From Flavobacterium psychrotolerans (GTDB lineage: Bacteria > Bacteroidota > Bacteroidia > Flavobacteriales > Flavobacteriaceae), in assembly GCF_003097635.1 (NCBI RefSeq), contig NZ_QCZI01000010.1:1-64000 (forward strand): 64,000 bases of DNA. Direction: 5' to 3'. The notes beneath the pieces are model-generated. The model saw only the letters and a list, made by a program, of their open reading frames with translations. It had not been told where the DNA came from and did not search any database. The position numbers and the translations under genes are program-made. Shown piece after piece: positions 51,986 to 61,591 of this stretch (its first letter is position 1; each line of letters starts with the position of its first letter).

Positions 51986-53146
51986 TTAGGATATCTTATC
52001 ATAAATATTTTGTCGTATTTTTAACATTAGCAAATTAAATAATTCTCCAATTACGGGCATACGATAATAATACTCAAATAAAATTGATTTCGAAAGTTTT
52101 TTAGTATTGTACTTAAAGTCTGCTCTTTTTACAAGAAAAATGTCAACTCCACTATTTTCTTCAAAAACGTTAAACTCAATAGGTTTAAAATCTAAACCAT
52201 AACTTTTTTCATACACTTTACAATTCTGAGTTGTAAGAAAATAGGGTTTATTGAAATTTAGAAGAGGTTTGTATCCATATAAATCAACCTCAAAATCGTA
52301 ATTTGAAAGTTCGTCGGCTTTTAACTTTAATTTAGAAGGAAGCATTTCAAAATAAGAATCATAAACACAATTGGCATCTTCAAATTTTTTGAATTCATAT
52401 TTTATCTCAATGTTTTGCAAAACTACCTGCACGTAACTAGATTTTCTTCCAAAATTAACTCCCGCATCACCAAAGTTAGTTGTCAATGAAACATAGGGAT
52501 AAGCAAAATATTTATTGTTTTCAATGATGTATTTTGTAAATATCTTAAGCCAAGAACTGGTGGGCCATGATGCAATATTTGTTGGAATTGCCGATGTTTG
52601 ATAATTATTATTGTTCTTGTCGGAATTAAACCACAATGTAAAGTTGTTCCACTGTTCAATCGTCCAGGCTTGTCCCCAAGATGAAGGTAATTGCATGAAA
52701 AAAACGCTTGAATCTTCTTTTACAGGGGTAAATGGTAATTTAGCATGTACATTAAAACTGTGTGCATAAAGCGATATTCCAGCAATATTTGTATCAGTAC
52801 TATAATATTGTAATGCGTCTAATGCGTAAATATAAAAAAAAGGAGATACATACAAATCATCCTCCAACAAAATGATGGAACCGTATGTTTTGGTAAGATT
52901 TCCACATTCTAATATGTGTTTTTTTAAACCCAAATTTTGATTGTGTTTTAGTATCACTTTTTCTCCATTATTCCATTCAAAACTATTGGCAATGTCTAAT
53001 ACATCTTCATTGTTGCTTTTATCAATACTTATTACCAGTGTAACTTCAGATTGATAAATAGATTTAGCTAATGAATCCAAAAGCCTTTTTAATGAATGTT
53101 TTCTATTGTATGCTGCTATAACAATCGCAGGTTTATATTTTTCCAT
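51986..53146 (-). CDS. GT2-like glycosyltransferase
   Basis: The 386-residue protein begins AIVIAAYNRKHSLKRLLDSL and has TLVISIDKSNNED and LLEDDLYVSP (about residues 93-102), the GT-A nucleotide and metal sites; the longer C-terminal region (about 160-386) is unlike the neighbours. A SSWGQAWTIEQW segment follows the metal motif, as in some sugar transferases that act on uncommon substrates. It is 15 bases downstream of the acyltransferase at 53162. I do not recognise a specific activity. Confidence 0.82.
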   Translation of the reverse strand: MEKYKPAIVIAAYNRKHSLKRLLDSLAKSIYQSEVTLVISIDKSNNEDVLDIANSFEWNNGEKVILKHNQNLGLKKHILECGNLTKTYGSIILLEDDLYVSPFFYIYALDALQYYSTDTNIAGISLYAHSFNVHAKLPFTPVKEDSSVFFMQLPSSWGQAWTIEQWNNFTLWFNSDKNNNNYQTSAIPTNIASWPTSSWLKIFTKYIIENNKYFAYPYVSLTTNFGDAGVNFGRKSSYVQVVLQNIEIKYEFKKFEDANCVYDSYFEMLPSKLKLKADELSNYDFEVDLYGYKPLLNFNKPYFLTTQNCKVYEKSYGLDFKPIEFNVFEENSGVDIFLVKRADFKYNTKKLSKSILFEYYYRMPVIGELFNLLMLKIRQNIYDKIS

Positions 53147-53161
53147 TTTAAAATAGGTGTA

Positions 53162-53851
53162 TTATGACTGTGAAATAAATTCCGATATATCGGTAAATAA
53201 ATGGACATTTTTTCTTAGAAAATCAAAATCTTTATTCCACCATTGGTATTTTAATAAGTATTGAATCTCTTCGGCATCAAATCTATACCCAATTTTTTTT
53301 GCAGGAATACCAATATTGATGGAATAGGGCTCAATATCTTTCGTCACTAAGGCACCGGTACCAACAATGGCACCATCTCCAATAGTTACCCCTTCCATAA
53401 TCATAACTCCAAAACCAATCCAAACATCATTACCTATTTTTATGGCATATTCCTCATTTTCATCTACAGTCAAAAATTCCTTAAAGGTATTTTTCTTTGC
53501 AAACGTAAAACCTGACTGTTTAAGCATTGAAAAAAATGCCGGATGCGTAGACACATATTTTTTTGTAGGGTGCTGCCCAATAACAACCGAGACATTTGAA
53601 GCAATCGAACAAAATCTTCCAATAGACGAATGCATTAAACTACTGTTGTTATATATATAAGTTCCACGCCCAACAAACGAATTTCTTATATTAACATTTT
53701 TACCAATTTTACTATACCCTTCCAAACAAGTTTTAAAACCCACTATAATTCCATTACCGAAATATACACTTTTGTTAAAATGCTTAGTTATTATGTATGA
53801 ACGAATACACAATTGCTTTAAAAAAGAGGGAACCAAAGAGGATATTTTCAT
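53162..53851 (-). CDS. Xenobiotic-acyltransferase-type LbH acyltransferase
   Basis: The 229-residue protein has about five hexapeptide coils (YIYNNSSLMHSSIGRFCSIA), the XAT-type VVIGQHPTKKYVSTHPAFF loop with His at about 93, and NDVWIGFGVMIMEGVTIG. It is a paralogue of the protein at 56831. It O- or N-acetylates a sugar from acetyl-CoA; in this locus a repeat-unit sugar is the probable substrate. It starts 6 bases after the GT2 gene. Confidence 0.87.
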   Translation of the reverse strand: MKISSLVPSFLKQLCIRSYIITKHFNKSVYFGNGIIVGFKTCLEGYSKIGKNVNIRNSFVGRGTYIYNNSSLMHSSIGRFCSIASNVSVVIGQHPTKKYVSTHPAFFSMLKQSGFTFAKKNTFKEFLTVDENEEYAIKIGNDVWIGFGVMIMEGVTIGDGAIVGTGALVTKDIEPYSINIGIPAKKIGYRFDAEEIQYLLKYQWWNKDFDFLRKNVHLFTDISEFISQS

Positions 53852-53857
53852 AAAAAT

Positions 53858-54700
53858 TTAATTTCTTTGATTAATTGCAAGTTCTTTAATCACACCAAAC
53901 CACACTTTTAATAAATTTAACGGAATCAAATAAAAAGGACATGACAGAAGAATAAAAGTTGTAAAATAAACGGGATTACCTACATACTTTACAGAAAATA
54001 AATTTTTAACGTAATTCCTGAAAGACGATTTTTTTATAAAATGATTGCCTGTTGTGTTTGCGGCGGTAAATAGCTTTAAAGAAGGATTCGTAATAATTTT
54101 AAATCCTTTATTGTATGCCCTATGCGTAAACTCGTAATCCGATAAATAATGTGGTAATACTTTAGGGAAAAAACCTCCTATAGAAAGAAAATCATCAATA
54201 TTTAAAAACAATCCTCTGGTACTGCAACAGTTGGCGCTTCCATTTTTTACTTGACAATTAAAATCTAGACTTTTCCAATTAATGTACACGCCGCTATCTA
54301 TTAAAGTATCCTTAGATTCATCTTTAAAATTTTCGGCAATCACTAAAGTCTTAGACGAATGATCTTGCAAAATTTTCAGGCCTATTTCTAAAAAATCTAT
54401 TCCAAATAACACATCATCATTAATTATGAGAACAGCATCCGAACTACCATTGAGTTTGTTTTTTACCCAAAGATACCCCTGATGTAGCGCCCCACCCCAC
54501 CATAAATTGCCATCACCATTAATAACGGTAAAATCAGACAAATATTCCCTAATGGAATCGACAGTACCATCGGTTGAGCCGTCATCAATTACTACCAAAT
54601 GATAGTTTTGATACGTTTGATTAAGTAACATTTTGACAAACTTAATCGATATGTCTTTTCTATTGTGAACAGGTAATATTATGTAAAGCTTTTGATCCAT
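53858..54700 (-). CDS. Glycosyltransferase family 2
   Basis: The 280-residue protein has LYIILPVHNRKDISIKFVKM, LVVIDDGSTDGT and LIINDDVLF (about 91-99) as the GT-A core. A WWGGALHQGYLWVKN segment sits between them, typical of a GT2 subgroup with galactofuranosyl/rhamnosyl-type relatives. It is part of the wzx-wzy operon region. Acceptor and donor are unknown. Confidence 0.91.
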   Translation of the reverse strand: MDQKLYIILPVHNRKDISIKFVKMLLNQTYQNYHLVVIDDGSTDGTVDSIREYLSDFTVINGDGNLWWGGALHQGYLWVKNKLNGSSDAVLIINDDVLFGIDFLEIGLKILQDHSSKTLVIAENFKDESKDTLIDSGVYINWKSLDFNCQVKNGSANCCSTRGLFLNIDDFLSIGGFFPKVLPHYLSDYEFTHRAYNKGFKIITNPSLKLFTAANTTGNHFIKKSSFRNYVKNLFSVKYVGNPVYFTTFILLSCPFYLIPLNLLKVWFGVIKELAINQRN

Positions 54701-54727
54701 TTGCGAACTTTCTTATATACTATAAGT

Positions 54728-55348
54728 CTAAACATTTTTAATAAATTTAGCTGGATTGCCAGCCCATATTTGATTTTCGGGCACATCCTTTGTAACTACG
54801 CTACCCGCTCCAATAACTGCTTTATCGCCAATTTTTACCCCTTTAAGTATTATTGAATGAGCTCCAATAAATACATCATCACCAATTTCTATAGGAGCTG
54901 AATTAATTTTATCAAAATCATGAACTCTTCTGTCTAAATAGTTAATAGGATGAAAATCCGTATCCCAAATAGAAACATTGCCCCCACAATTAACGTATCT
55001 ACCAATTGTAATTTTATTGCTACAAACAATTGACACACCTGAAAACCCACTAAATTCTTTAATTTCCAAATGCCCATTATTTCTTACGGAAATAGTGCAA
55101 GGCTTGTATAAGCCTACAAAATTTGATTTTAGCGTGCTATTAAATTTAAGCTTATTTCCCAAAATGCATTTACCTTCATTTTTAATAATAAGTCTTCCTT
55201 TTATAATTGGGATTTCTGTATGTTCAACATCGTGTATTTTAAAGGTTATACTGTGATATATCTTGCTAAAAAAAACATCAATTGGATTATGAATTTTATG
55301 GTGAATTTTTTTTATTAATTCCCAAATTCCATAATTATATATTTTCAT
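54728..55348 (-). CDS. LbH acyltransferase (NodL/WcaF/maltose-acetyltransferase-like)
   Basis: The 206-residue protein has hexapeptide coils and a WDTDFHPI segment at about 130 (the D-x-D-x-H type catalytic loop), then [23 protein letters not shown] and AGNPAKFIK. This class O-acetylates the sugar of a polysaccharide repeat in the cytosol. Its gene is 27 bases downstream of the GT2 gene and 86 upstream of the polymerase-like gene. Its substrate sugar is unknown. Confidence 0.87.
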   Translation of the reverse strand: MKIYNYGIWELIKKIHHKIHNPIDVFFSKIYHSITFKIHDVEHTEIPIIKGRLIIKNEGKCILGNKLKFNSTLKSNFVGLYKPCTISVRNNGHLEIKEFSGFSGVSIVCSNKITIGRYVNCGGNVSIWDTDFHPINYLDRRVHDFDKINSAPIEIGDDVFIGAHSIILKGVKIGDKAVIGAGSVVTKDVPENQIWAGNPAKFIKNV

Positions 55349-55434
55349 ATTTTAAAATTTATCTGATTAATATGGCTAAAGGAACATAAAAAGCATTTTA
55401 ATGATTACTCCAAAAAAAATGGTGTTATAAAAAA

Positions 55435-56697
55435 TTAATTTCCATGAAATTGAATTTTCTTATTATTAAAATAAAATTTATTATCAAATTTCAATAGATA
55501 AAATAATTGCAAGGAAATAAAAAATGGCAATAAAAATGTAGGATTTGAAAATCCTATATTAAGAATTAAAATTACAAATAAACCTGCTTGCTTCTTATTC
55601 TTGTCAAATAATTTAAGTGCTGTTTTAAACAAATTAAATATTAAATACATAAATCCAACAAAACCAAATATAACAAAATAAAAAGCTAATCCATTAGATA
55701 AATTTACTGTTTTAGATGTGGCGATATCATTTACATAAGACCAACCAGTGCCTAACCAAAAGTTTTTTTGTATTTCTGGTAATAAATAGATTAAACTCGC
55801 AAACCTATCCAAGGCCACGGTTTCCTCCTTATAATCTAAAAGATTTAAATTAGTATCAATTGTATTGAGCTGAAAAAATATTTTATCCAAAAAAACGGTA
55901 GATGAGAAATTAAGGAATAGGACAACCCCAATTATCATAATAGAACCTATCAATACATAATTTTTATTTTGTTTAGAATTAAACAAATAAAAAAATGGTA
56001 TCAGTAAAAGATTTAGATAGGCGGTGGTTGAGAATGTTGACAAGATTAAAAGCAAATAAACAATCGATTTTTTACTGAATTTAAAATTAATGGAGTTTAA
56101 ATAAATTACAAACGCTATGATAAGCATTGCTCCAAATGCTCCTGGCTCCCACATAAAACCACAATTCCTTTCTATATGCTCCGCATTATTCATGGTAAAC
56201 AAAATGGAATTAGAATAATTTTCACGATTCAATTCTAATTTTGACATGCTTAATATAGAACCAACTGTAGCATTTAGTTTAAAAATAGTGTCAGGGATAA
56301 TCAATTGTAATAAAAACAAGGGAGCACTAAACAAAGCCCATTTATAAACTATTTTCTCAAATATTATAAAAAAATTAGAACCAACAAATTTTAAAGAGAA
56401 ATAAGCTAAAAGAATAACATCTACAAAAAAAAATAAAAAATCAATGAATGGCTGGATAGAATCATATTTATAACATATAATTAAGGCAAATAAAAAGAAA
56501 AAAATTACGAATTTAAAAAATTTCTTTTCAATATTAATTTTATTAAAAAGAAAAAATATAAGTAGGGTAAATGCAACCGAACGTGTTAATAATATTGAAG
56601 AAGATAAAGCAGATGCTTTCGTCGAAAAAAACAGTATTAAGAAAACATATAAATATGAAAAATAAATATTAGTTTTCTTATGGTAATTTATGTTCAT
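55435..56697 (-). CDS. Probable O-antigen/capsule polymerase (Wzy-like)
   Basis: The 420-residue protein is strongly hydrophobic with about 11 membrane segments and one long periplasmic loop near residues 150-190 and another about 265-300. A CGFMWEPGAFGAML segment resembles the E-P-G periplasmic motif of some Wzy polymerases. Wzy proteins share little sequence, so the call rests on topology and on the position next to wzx, two GT genes and acyltransferases. It would join repeat units flipped by the Wzx at 57531. Confidence 0.75.
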   Translation of the reverse strand: MNINYHKKTNIYFSYLYVFLILFFSTKASALSSSILLTRSVAFTLLIFFLFNKINIEKKFFKFVIFFFLFALIICYKYDSIQPFIDFLFFFVDVILLAYFSLKFVGSNFFIIFEKIVYKWALFSAPLFLLQLIIPDTIFKLNATVGSILSMSKLELNRENYSNSILFTMNNAEHIERNCGFMWEPGAFGAMLIIAFVIYLNSINFKFSKKSIVYLLLILSTFSTTAYLNLLLIPFFYLFNSKQNKNYVLIGSIMIIGVVLFLNFSSTVFLDKIFFQLNTIDTNLNLLDYKEETVALDRFASLIYLLPEIQKNFWLGTGWSYVNDIATSKTVNLSNGLAFYFVIFGFVGFMYLIFNLFKTALKLFDKNKKQAGLFVILILNIGFSNPTFLLPFFISLQLFYLLKFDNKFYFNNKKIQFHGN

Positions 56698-56830
56698 TAC
56701 TTAGGTTTTTAAAAAAAAATATAACTAAAATAAATATTAGATTAATTATGATAATTTTTAAAATAATTTAATTGTTTGAACTAAAAATATATTTTGAATT
56801 AAATATAAAAGTTAATTCTTCACAAAATCA

Positions 56831-57550
56831 TTAAATTATATTATCCTTTTGGGTTATATTATTCTCATTTTTAAATTTCAGATAATCAATAAACTCAGAA
56901 GGATTATGAAATAATTTAAATTTTTCTTTTAAATGCTCAACATTCCAATTCCACCATTCTGAATCATTAATTATTTTTAATGTTTCATTGTCAAAACGAT
57001 ACTTAATGTGCTTTGCTGGCACGCCTCCAACGATTGAATAAGGTTCAACGTCTTTTGTAACCACTGAACGAGCCGTAATTATGGCTCCATTTCCTATGGT
57101 AATTCCGCTTGGAATAAGGACACCTTCACCAATCCATACATCATGTCCAATTGTAGCATAATCATACTCTTCAATATAGGTCTTGTCTGAAAAGGTCTTA
57201 AAAGGTTTATTATTGGCATAAAACATTGGGTGCGAAGAAACAAATGTGGAAGGATGCTTTCCAAGAATTATTTGAACGTTAGGTCCGATGGAGCAAAATT
57301 TCCCGATGGAAGTATTTTTAATTATGGAATTATTGTTTACATAAGAATAATCACCAATAGAACTATCAAAAAGAGACACGTTTTCACCCAGAAAAACATG
57401 ATTCCCAAATTCTGTTCTATGAAAATTACATCCTAATGAAATTATGGTATGTGTTTTTCTCAAAGCCTTTGAATCTTTATATCTTTTAAATTGAAGATAT
57501 AGTCTTTGAAAACTCAAATTTCTCACAATGTTATTTATCCCAAATCCCAT
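56831..57550 (-). CDS. Xenobiotic-acyltransferase-type LbH acyltransferase (paralogue)
   Basis: The 239-residue protein shows IIKNTSIGKFCSIGPNV hexapeptides, the ILGKHPSTFVSSHPMFY loop with the catalytic-type His, and HDVWIGEGVLIPSGITIG. It is a clear relative of the protein at 53162. Its start overlaps wzx by 20 bases (57531-57550), so it is translated together with the flippase. It probably O-acetylates a sugar of the repeat unit. Confidence 0.86.
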   Translation of the reverse strand: MGFGINNIVRNLSFQRLYLQFKRYKDSKALRKTHTIISLGCNFHRTEFGNHVFLGENVSLFDSSIGDYSYVNNNSIIKNTSIGKFCSIGPNVQIILGKHPSTFVSSHPMFYANNKPFKTFSDKTYIEEYDYATIGHDVWIGEGVLIPSGITIGNGAIITARSVVTKDVEPYSIVGGVPAKHIKYRFDNETLKIINDSEWWNWNVEHLKEKFKLFHNPSEFIDYLKFKNENNITQKDNII

Positions 57551-58895
57551 TAGCCTTTTTATTGATAATTTTTAAATATTGTAACGGGCAAATTATAATA
57601 TGAGGAACTAAACATAGAATTGTGGCTATAATGACGCCTGAAACTCCGAGTCCCAAATTCTTAGCGAGAAAAATTGACAGTGGAATATTTACAATCGCTG
57701 TTGAAACAATAGCATACATCTGAAGTTTTACTTTACCAGTTCCATTAATGAAGTAAGTGAAAGGAGAATAAAAAATAGTTAACGCAAAAAAAATAGCCAT
57801 ATAAATAGTCAACGACAAAGGAATTGTTACCGTCTTACCAATCCATAATTGATAAACTAGTGGTGAAATAACGACCATCAGTAAAACAATTAAAACCGTA
57901 CCCATTGAGATTTTAAATAAATTGTTCATGGATTTTTTTATCCAAGCAAAATCCTTATTTATATATGCTTCAGTTATTGAAGACCAATATGGCGCCAGTA
58001 TCATAGAAAAAGCCATATTTGAAACACTAAAATATTTAAATGCAATATTAAAGGGCACAACTTGCTTTGGTCCATAAAGCTGTGTTATAATTATGTTATC
58101 CGTTGAAAACAAAATTATTCCAGATAGCTGAATAATAAAGAATTTCATCCCCAATCCAAAAATATCTTTCAAATATTCTTTTTTCCATAAGGAAAAGGTA
58201 GGTTTAAACTCTTTGTATTTATCTGAAAACGCAAAGAAATTCAGTCCGAGCAATATTAATACCGGTAAAGATGAAAATATAAGACCATATATCAATAAAG
58301 AACTTTCTCCAATGCGCGTCATCAACCATATTGCCAATAAAGACCCAACTGAGGTAAAAAAGTTAATTTTTCCCTGCATGGAATGGTGTTGATCTGCGGT
58401 GTAAATGGTAGTTATCAACTTTACGACTAGTTGCAAACAAAAAAAAGAAAAAACAATAGGCATGAGCAGTCCAAGTTCTTTTTGCAATGCAGCATTTGTA
58501 TTAAATGCACGAGTCCAGTCTATAAAAAAATTAAACCCAAAGAATACAAGTATAAGCAGTAAACAAATACTACCTATAGTAAAATAAGCGGAACTTACGT
58601 ATGCCCTAGCAAGAGTTAGATCTCCTTTGGCTTTGGCTTCGGCAAATTTATTTCGCAATCCATTTCCCAGACCAATATCAAAAAAAGAAAACCAGGCAAT
58701 AAATGAACTTAATGTTAACCAAATACCATAATTTTCGGTATCGAGGTAATTAATAGTCAAAGGAACCATTAAAAACGAAGTAATAATGCTACCCCCTTTA
58801 TAAACAAAAGACACAAGAACATGTTTGGTGATGTTTTTTGTACGATCACTTTTTATTCCAACTTTAGAATAAACTTTTTGGATTTTTTGTTTCAA
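57531..58895 (-). CDS. wzx: Wzx-type oligosaccharide flippase
   Basis: The 454-residue protein has 12 or more membrane segments and the MATE/MOP-type N-terminal pattern (KGGSIITSFLMVPLTINYLD, then FFDIGLGNGLRNKFAEAK). It carries undecaprenyl-linked repeat units from the cytoplasmic to the periplasmic leaflet. It is first in the wzx-acyltransferase-wzy-GT operon after gmd. It coexists with an ABC exporter at 27137-29265, suggesting two separate glycans or hybrid pathways. Confidence 0.92.
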   Translation of the reverse strand: MKQKIQKVYSKVGIKSDRTKNITKHVLVSFVYKGGSIITSFLMVPLTINYLDTENYGIWLTLSSFIAWFSFFDIGLGNGLRNKFAEAKAKGDLTLARAYVSSAYFTIGSICLLLILVFFGFNFFIDWTRAFNTNAALQKELGLLMPIVFSFFCLQLVVKLITTIYTADQHHSMQGKINFFTSVGSLLAIWLMTRIGESSLLIYGLIFSSLPVLILLGLNFFAFSDKYKEFKPTFSLWKKEYLKDIFGLGMKFFIIQLSGIILFSTDNIIITQLYGPKQVVPFNIAFKYFSVSNMAFSMILAPYWSSITEAYINKDFAWIKKSMNNLFKISMGTVLIVLLMVVISPLVYQLWIGKTVTIPLSLTIYMAIFFALTIFYSPFTYFINGTGKVKLQMYAIVSTAIVNIPLSIFLAKNLGLGVSGVIIATILCLVPHIIICPLQYLKIINKKANGIWDK

Positions 58896-58925
58896 TTATT
58901 ATATTTATTTTAAAAACTGTGAAAA

Positions 58926-58966
58926 AAATCTACTTCTTCAATAATAAATTATAAAGAAGTAGATTT
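58926..58966 (-). terminator. Rho-independent-type hairpin after gmd
   Basis: AAATCTACTTCTT (58926-58938) and AAGAAGTAGATTT (58954-58966) are exact 13-base reverse complements. On the minus strand the stem is followed by a run of seven Ts, as a terminator for the fcl-gmd transcript. It lies just before the wzx start (58895). Confidence 0.7.
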
Positions 58967-58991
58967 AATCTATTTTACATTTAAAAACGAT

Positions 58992-59028
58992 AATTTTTAG
59001 TTTTTTTAAGCTAAAGAAACTAAAAATT
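58992..59028 (-). terminator. Second A/T-rich hairpin between gmd and wzx
   Basis: AATTTTTAGTTT (58992-59003) and AAACTAAAAATT (59017-59028) pair exactly over 12 bases, 44 bases past the gmd stop. Its low G+C makes it a weaker terminator than the neighbouring hairpin; the two may act together. Confidence 0.45.
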
Positions 59029-59072
59029 GGAAAACTATTCGAAATAATTCAAAGTAGATACGCTTTCCTTAT

Positions 59073-60152
59073 CTATCTTTTTAAGATTTGCAAATCACTA
59101 GCCACCATTTCTTTTACCAATCCAGCAAGGTCATATTGAGGTTTCCAGCCCAGTTGTGTTTTAGATTTAGTAGGATCACCAAGTAATAAATCAACTTCTG
59201 TGGGTCTGTAATATTGTGGATCTACTCGTACCAATACTTTACCTATTTCTAATTGATAATCAGGATGGTTACAAGCTGCTACTTTGGCAATTTCATTTTC
59301 ATTTTCTCCTTCGAATGTCAATTCTATACCTACTTCAGCAAAAGAAAAACGCACAAAATCACGAATATAAGTAGTTACTCCTGTTGCAATTACATAGTCT
59401 TCTGCTACATCTTGTTGCAAGATTCTCCACATGGCTTCTACATAATCTTTAGCATGTCCCCAGTCTCTTTGTGAGTTCAAGTTTCCTAAGTACAAACAAT
59501 CTTGTTTCCCCAAAGCAATTGCAGCGGTTGCCATAGTAATTTTACGAGTAACAAAGGTTTCTCCTCTTCTTGGCGATTCATGATTAAATAAGATTCCGTT
59601 ACAAGCGTACATATCATAAGCTTCACGGTAATTTTTTGTAATCCAAAAACCATATATTTTAGCTGCACCATAAGGAGAACGAGGATAGAATGCTGAGTTT
59701 TCATCATAAAAACCTTTCGCATTTTTATTTTCTGCCAAACCTCCATATAATTCAGAAGTAGAGGCTTGATAAATTCTAGTTTTCTTTTCAAGACCAAGAA
59801 TTCTAACAGCTTCTAATATTCTTAAAGTACCAATTCCATCTACATTAGCCACATATTCAGGAGAATCAAATGAAACTTTTACATGAGACATTGCCCCTAA
59901 ATTATATATTTCATCGGGTTGCACTTCCTGAATGATTCTTATTATATTAGTAGAATCGGTCAAATCGCCATAATGCAATTTAAAATGAACATGATTCTCG
60001 TGTTTGTCTTGATAGATATGATCAATCCGTTGTGTATTAAAAGAGGATGCACGTCTTTTTAACCCATGAACTTGATATCCTTTCTCTAATAATAATTCAG
60101 CTAAATAAGATCCGTCCTGTCCTGTTACTCCTGTTATAAATGCTACTTTCAT
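59073..60152 (-). CDS. gmd: GDP-mannose 4,6-dehydratase
   Basis: The 359-residue SDR has GVTGQDGSY at 8-16, STSELYG with the Thr-Ser-Glu catalytic set, and YGAAKIYG with the YxxxK pair; the [13 protein letters not shown] segment is diagnostic. It makes GDP-4-keto-6-deoxymannose from GDP-mannose. The product is used by GDP-fucose synthase, encoded just upstream. It ends before two hairpins that separate it from wzx. Confidence 0.96.
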   Translation of the reverse strand: MKVAFITGVTGQDGSYLAELLLEKGYQVHGLKRRASSFNTQRIDHIYQDKHENHVHFKLHYGDLTDSTNIIRIIQEVQPDEIYNLGAMSHVKVSFDSPEYVANVDGIGTLRILEAVRILGLEKKTRIYQASTSELYGGLAENKNAKGFYDENSAFYPRSPYGAAKIYGFWITKNYREAYDMYACNGILFNHESPRRGETFVTRKITMATAAIALGKQDCLYLGNLNSQRDWGHAKDYVEAMWRILQQDVAEDYVIATGVTTYIRDFVRFSFAEVGIELTFEGENENEIAKVAACNHPDYQLEIGKVLVRVDPQYYRPTEVDLLLGDPTKSKTQLGWKPQYDLAGLVKEMVASDLQILKR

Positions 60153-60188
60153 ATTTTATTTTGAATTTAAAAATTTAAAACCTGTTGA

Positions 60189-61139
60189 TTATAGTGTTAC
60201 TTTTTTTACGTTTTCTATGTTTTCTAAAAACCAGTTGTAGGTAATTCTAATTCCTTCTTGAAGATTTACCTCATGTTTCCAGCCTAAATCATGCATTTTT
60301 GACACATCCATCAATTTTCTTGGAGTACCGTCAGGTTTTGAATCATCCCAAATTATCTTCCCTTGATGCCCTATAATTTGTTGAATTGTTTCAGCCAAAT
60401 GTTTTATGGTTAAATCTTCTCCAGTTCCTACATTATACAAATATTCTGGAAGTTTGTTTTCTAAAGCAAAAACTACCGCCTTTGCCATATCGTCCACAAA
60501 TAAAAACTCTCTCATAGGAGTCCCGCTTCCCCATAGCGTAACTGGAGCATGATTATTTTCCTTAGCCTCATGAAATTTCCTCATCATGGCCGGCAATACA
60601 TGTGATGTATTCAAATCAAAATTATCATATGTCCCATATAAATTTGTTGGCATTAAACTGACATAATCTTTTCCAAATTGTTTTCTAATAGCCTGACATG
60701 CTTTTACCCCTGTTATTTTTGCAATAGCATACCATTCATTAGTTGGTTCTAATGTATTTGTAAGAAGATATTCTTCTTTTAATGGTTGCGGAGCTAATTT
60801 AGGATAAATACAGGAACTTCCCAAAAAAATAAATTTGTTGACCTCACCCTGCATTGCTGAATCAATCAGATTATTCTGAATTTGCATGTTTTCCATGATA
60901 AATTGATACGGGTAATTATTGTTGGCCAAAATCCCCCCAACCCTTGCGGCAGCATCAATGATAACTTCTGGTTTTTCCTGAGCTATAAAATCTTTAACCG
61001 CCTGTTGGTTCCTCAAATCCAACTCAGCACTAGAAACACCAATTAAATTAGTATAACCTCTATCTGACAAGGTTCTCCAAATGGCACTTCCTACCATTCC
61101 TTTATGTCCTGCAATATAAATTTTAGCTTCCTTATTCAT
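60189..61139 (-). CDS. fcl: GDP-L-fucose synthase
   Basis: The 316-residue SDR has GHKGMVGSA at 8-16, a SSCIYPKLAPQPLKEEYLL segment and YAIAKITGVKACQ with the YxxxK pair, the usual signature. It epimerises C3 and C5 and reduces C4 of GDP-4-keto-6-deoxymannose to GDP-L-fucose. It is co-transcribed with gmd (36 bases apart), from a promoter about 170 bases upstream. Fucose should therefore be part of one of the glycans built here. Confidence 0.96.
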   Translation of the reverse strand: MNKEAKIYIAGHKGMVGSAIWRTLSDRGYTNLIGVSSAELDLRNQQAVKDFIAQEKPEVIIDAAARVGGILANNNYPYQFIMENMQIQNNLIDSAMQGEVNKFIFLGSSCIYPKLAPQPLKEEYLLTNTLEPTNEWYAIAKITGVKACQAIRKQFGKDYVSLMPTNLYGTYDNFDLNTSHVLPAMMRKFHEAKENNHAPVTLWGSGTPMREFLFVDDMAKAVVFALENKLPEYLYNVGTGEDLTIKHLAETIQQIIGHQGKIIWDDSKPDGTPRKLMDVSKMHDLGWKHEVNLQEGIRITYNWFLENIENVKKVTL

Positions 61140-61314
61140 TTTTTTTCTTATAATTGAAATCTATTTTTAACTTTTATACCGCTGTATAATTTTCTGTTTT
61201 CAAAATTTAAATGCTCGTTTTACAAACAATCCACATAAGTAAAATACTGTTTTATAAACAGCTCCGCAGTTCTAACCCACAGGATAAAACACAAAAACCC
61301 AACCACATTGGAGG

Positions 61315-61347
61315 CAAATATAGTTACATTTTATTTAACTTTTCCAA
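61315..61347 (-). promoter_or_regulatory. Promoter of the fcl-gmd operon
   Basis: TATATTTG (61315-61322, minus strand) matches TAnnTTTG exactly, with TTG (61345-61347) 22 bases upstream, in range for a -33 element. The 452-base divergent gap 61140-61591 otherwise shows A+T-rich sequence and no gene. A weak TATTTTGG at about 61562-61569 on the plus strand (one mismatch) may serve the symporter. Confidence 0.6.
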
Positions 61348-61591
61348 CAATTCCTTTCTAAGTATCAAAAACGAAACATAAAGTATAATCTTTTAATATA
61401 TTCACAATAATAAGTCGTAAAAAGAAAAAATACCAATAAAACATACTCTTTAATAATTAATTCTTCAATAACTAATTTTGAAAAGTCCATGAAATAATAT
61501 AAAATTTACCCATAAAAAGACAATAATACGTAAATTCAGCTCTGAAATTAACATTTTTTTGTATTTTGGCTTCAAATAAAAATAAAATACA

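Noticed and set aside
58992..59028. Possible riboswitch-like leader of wzx
   Set aside because: The two hairpins are simple A+T-rich stems; no conserved ligand-binding motif is visible and terminator function after gmd is simpler.
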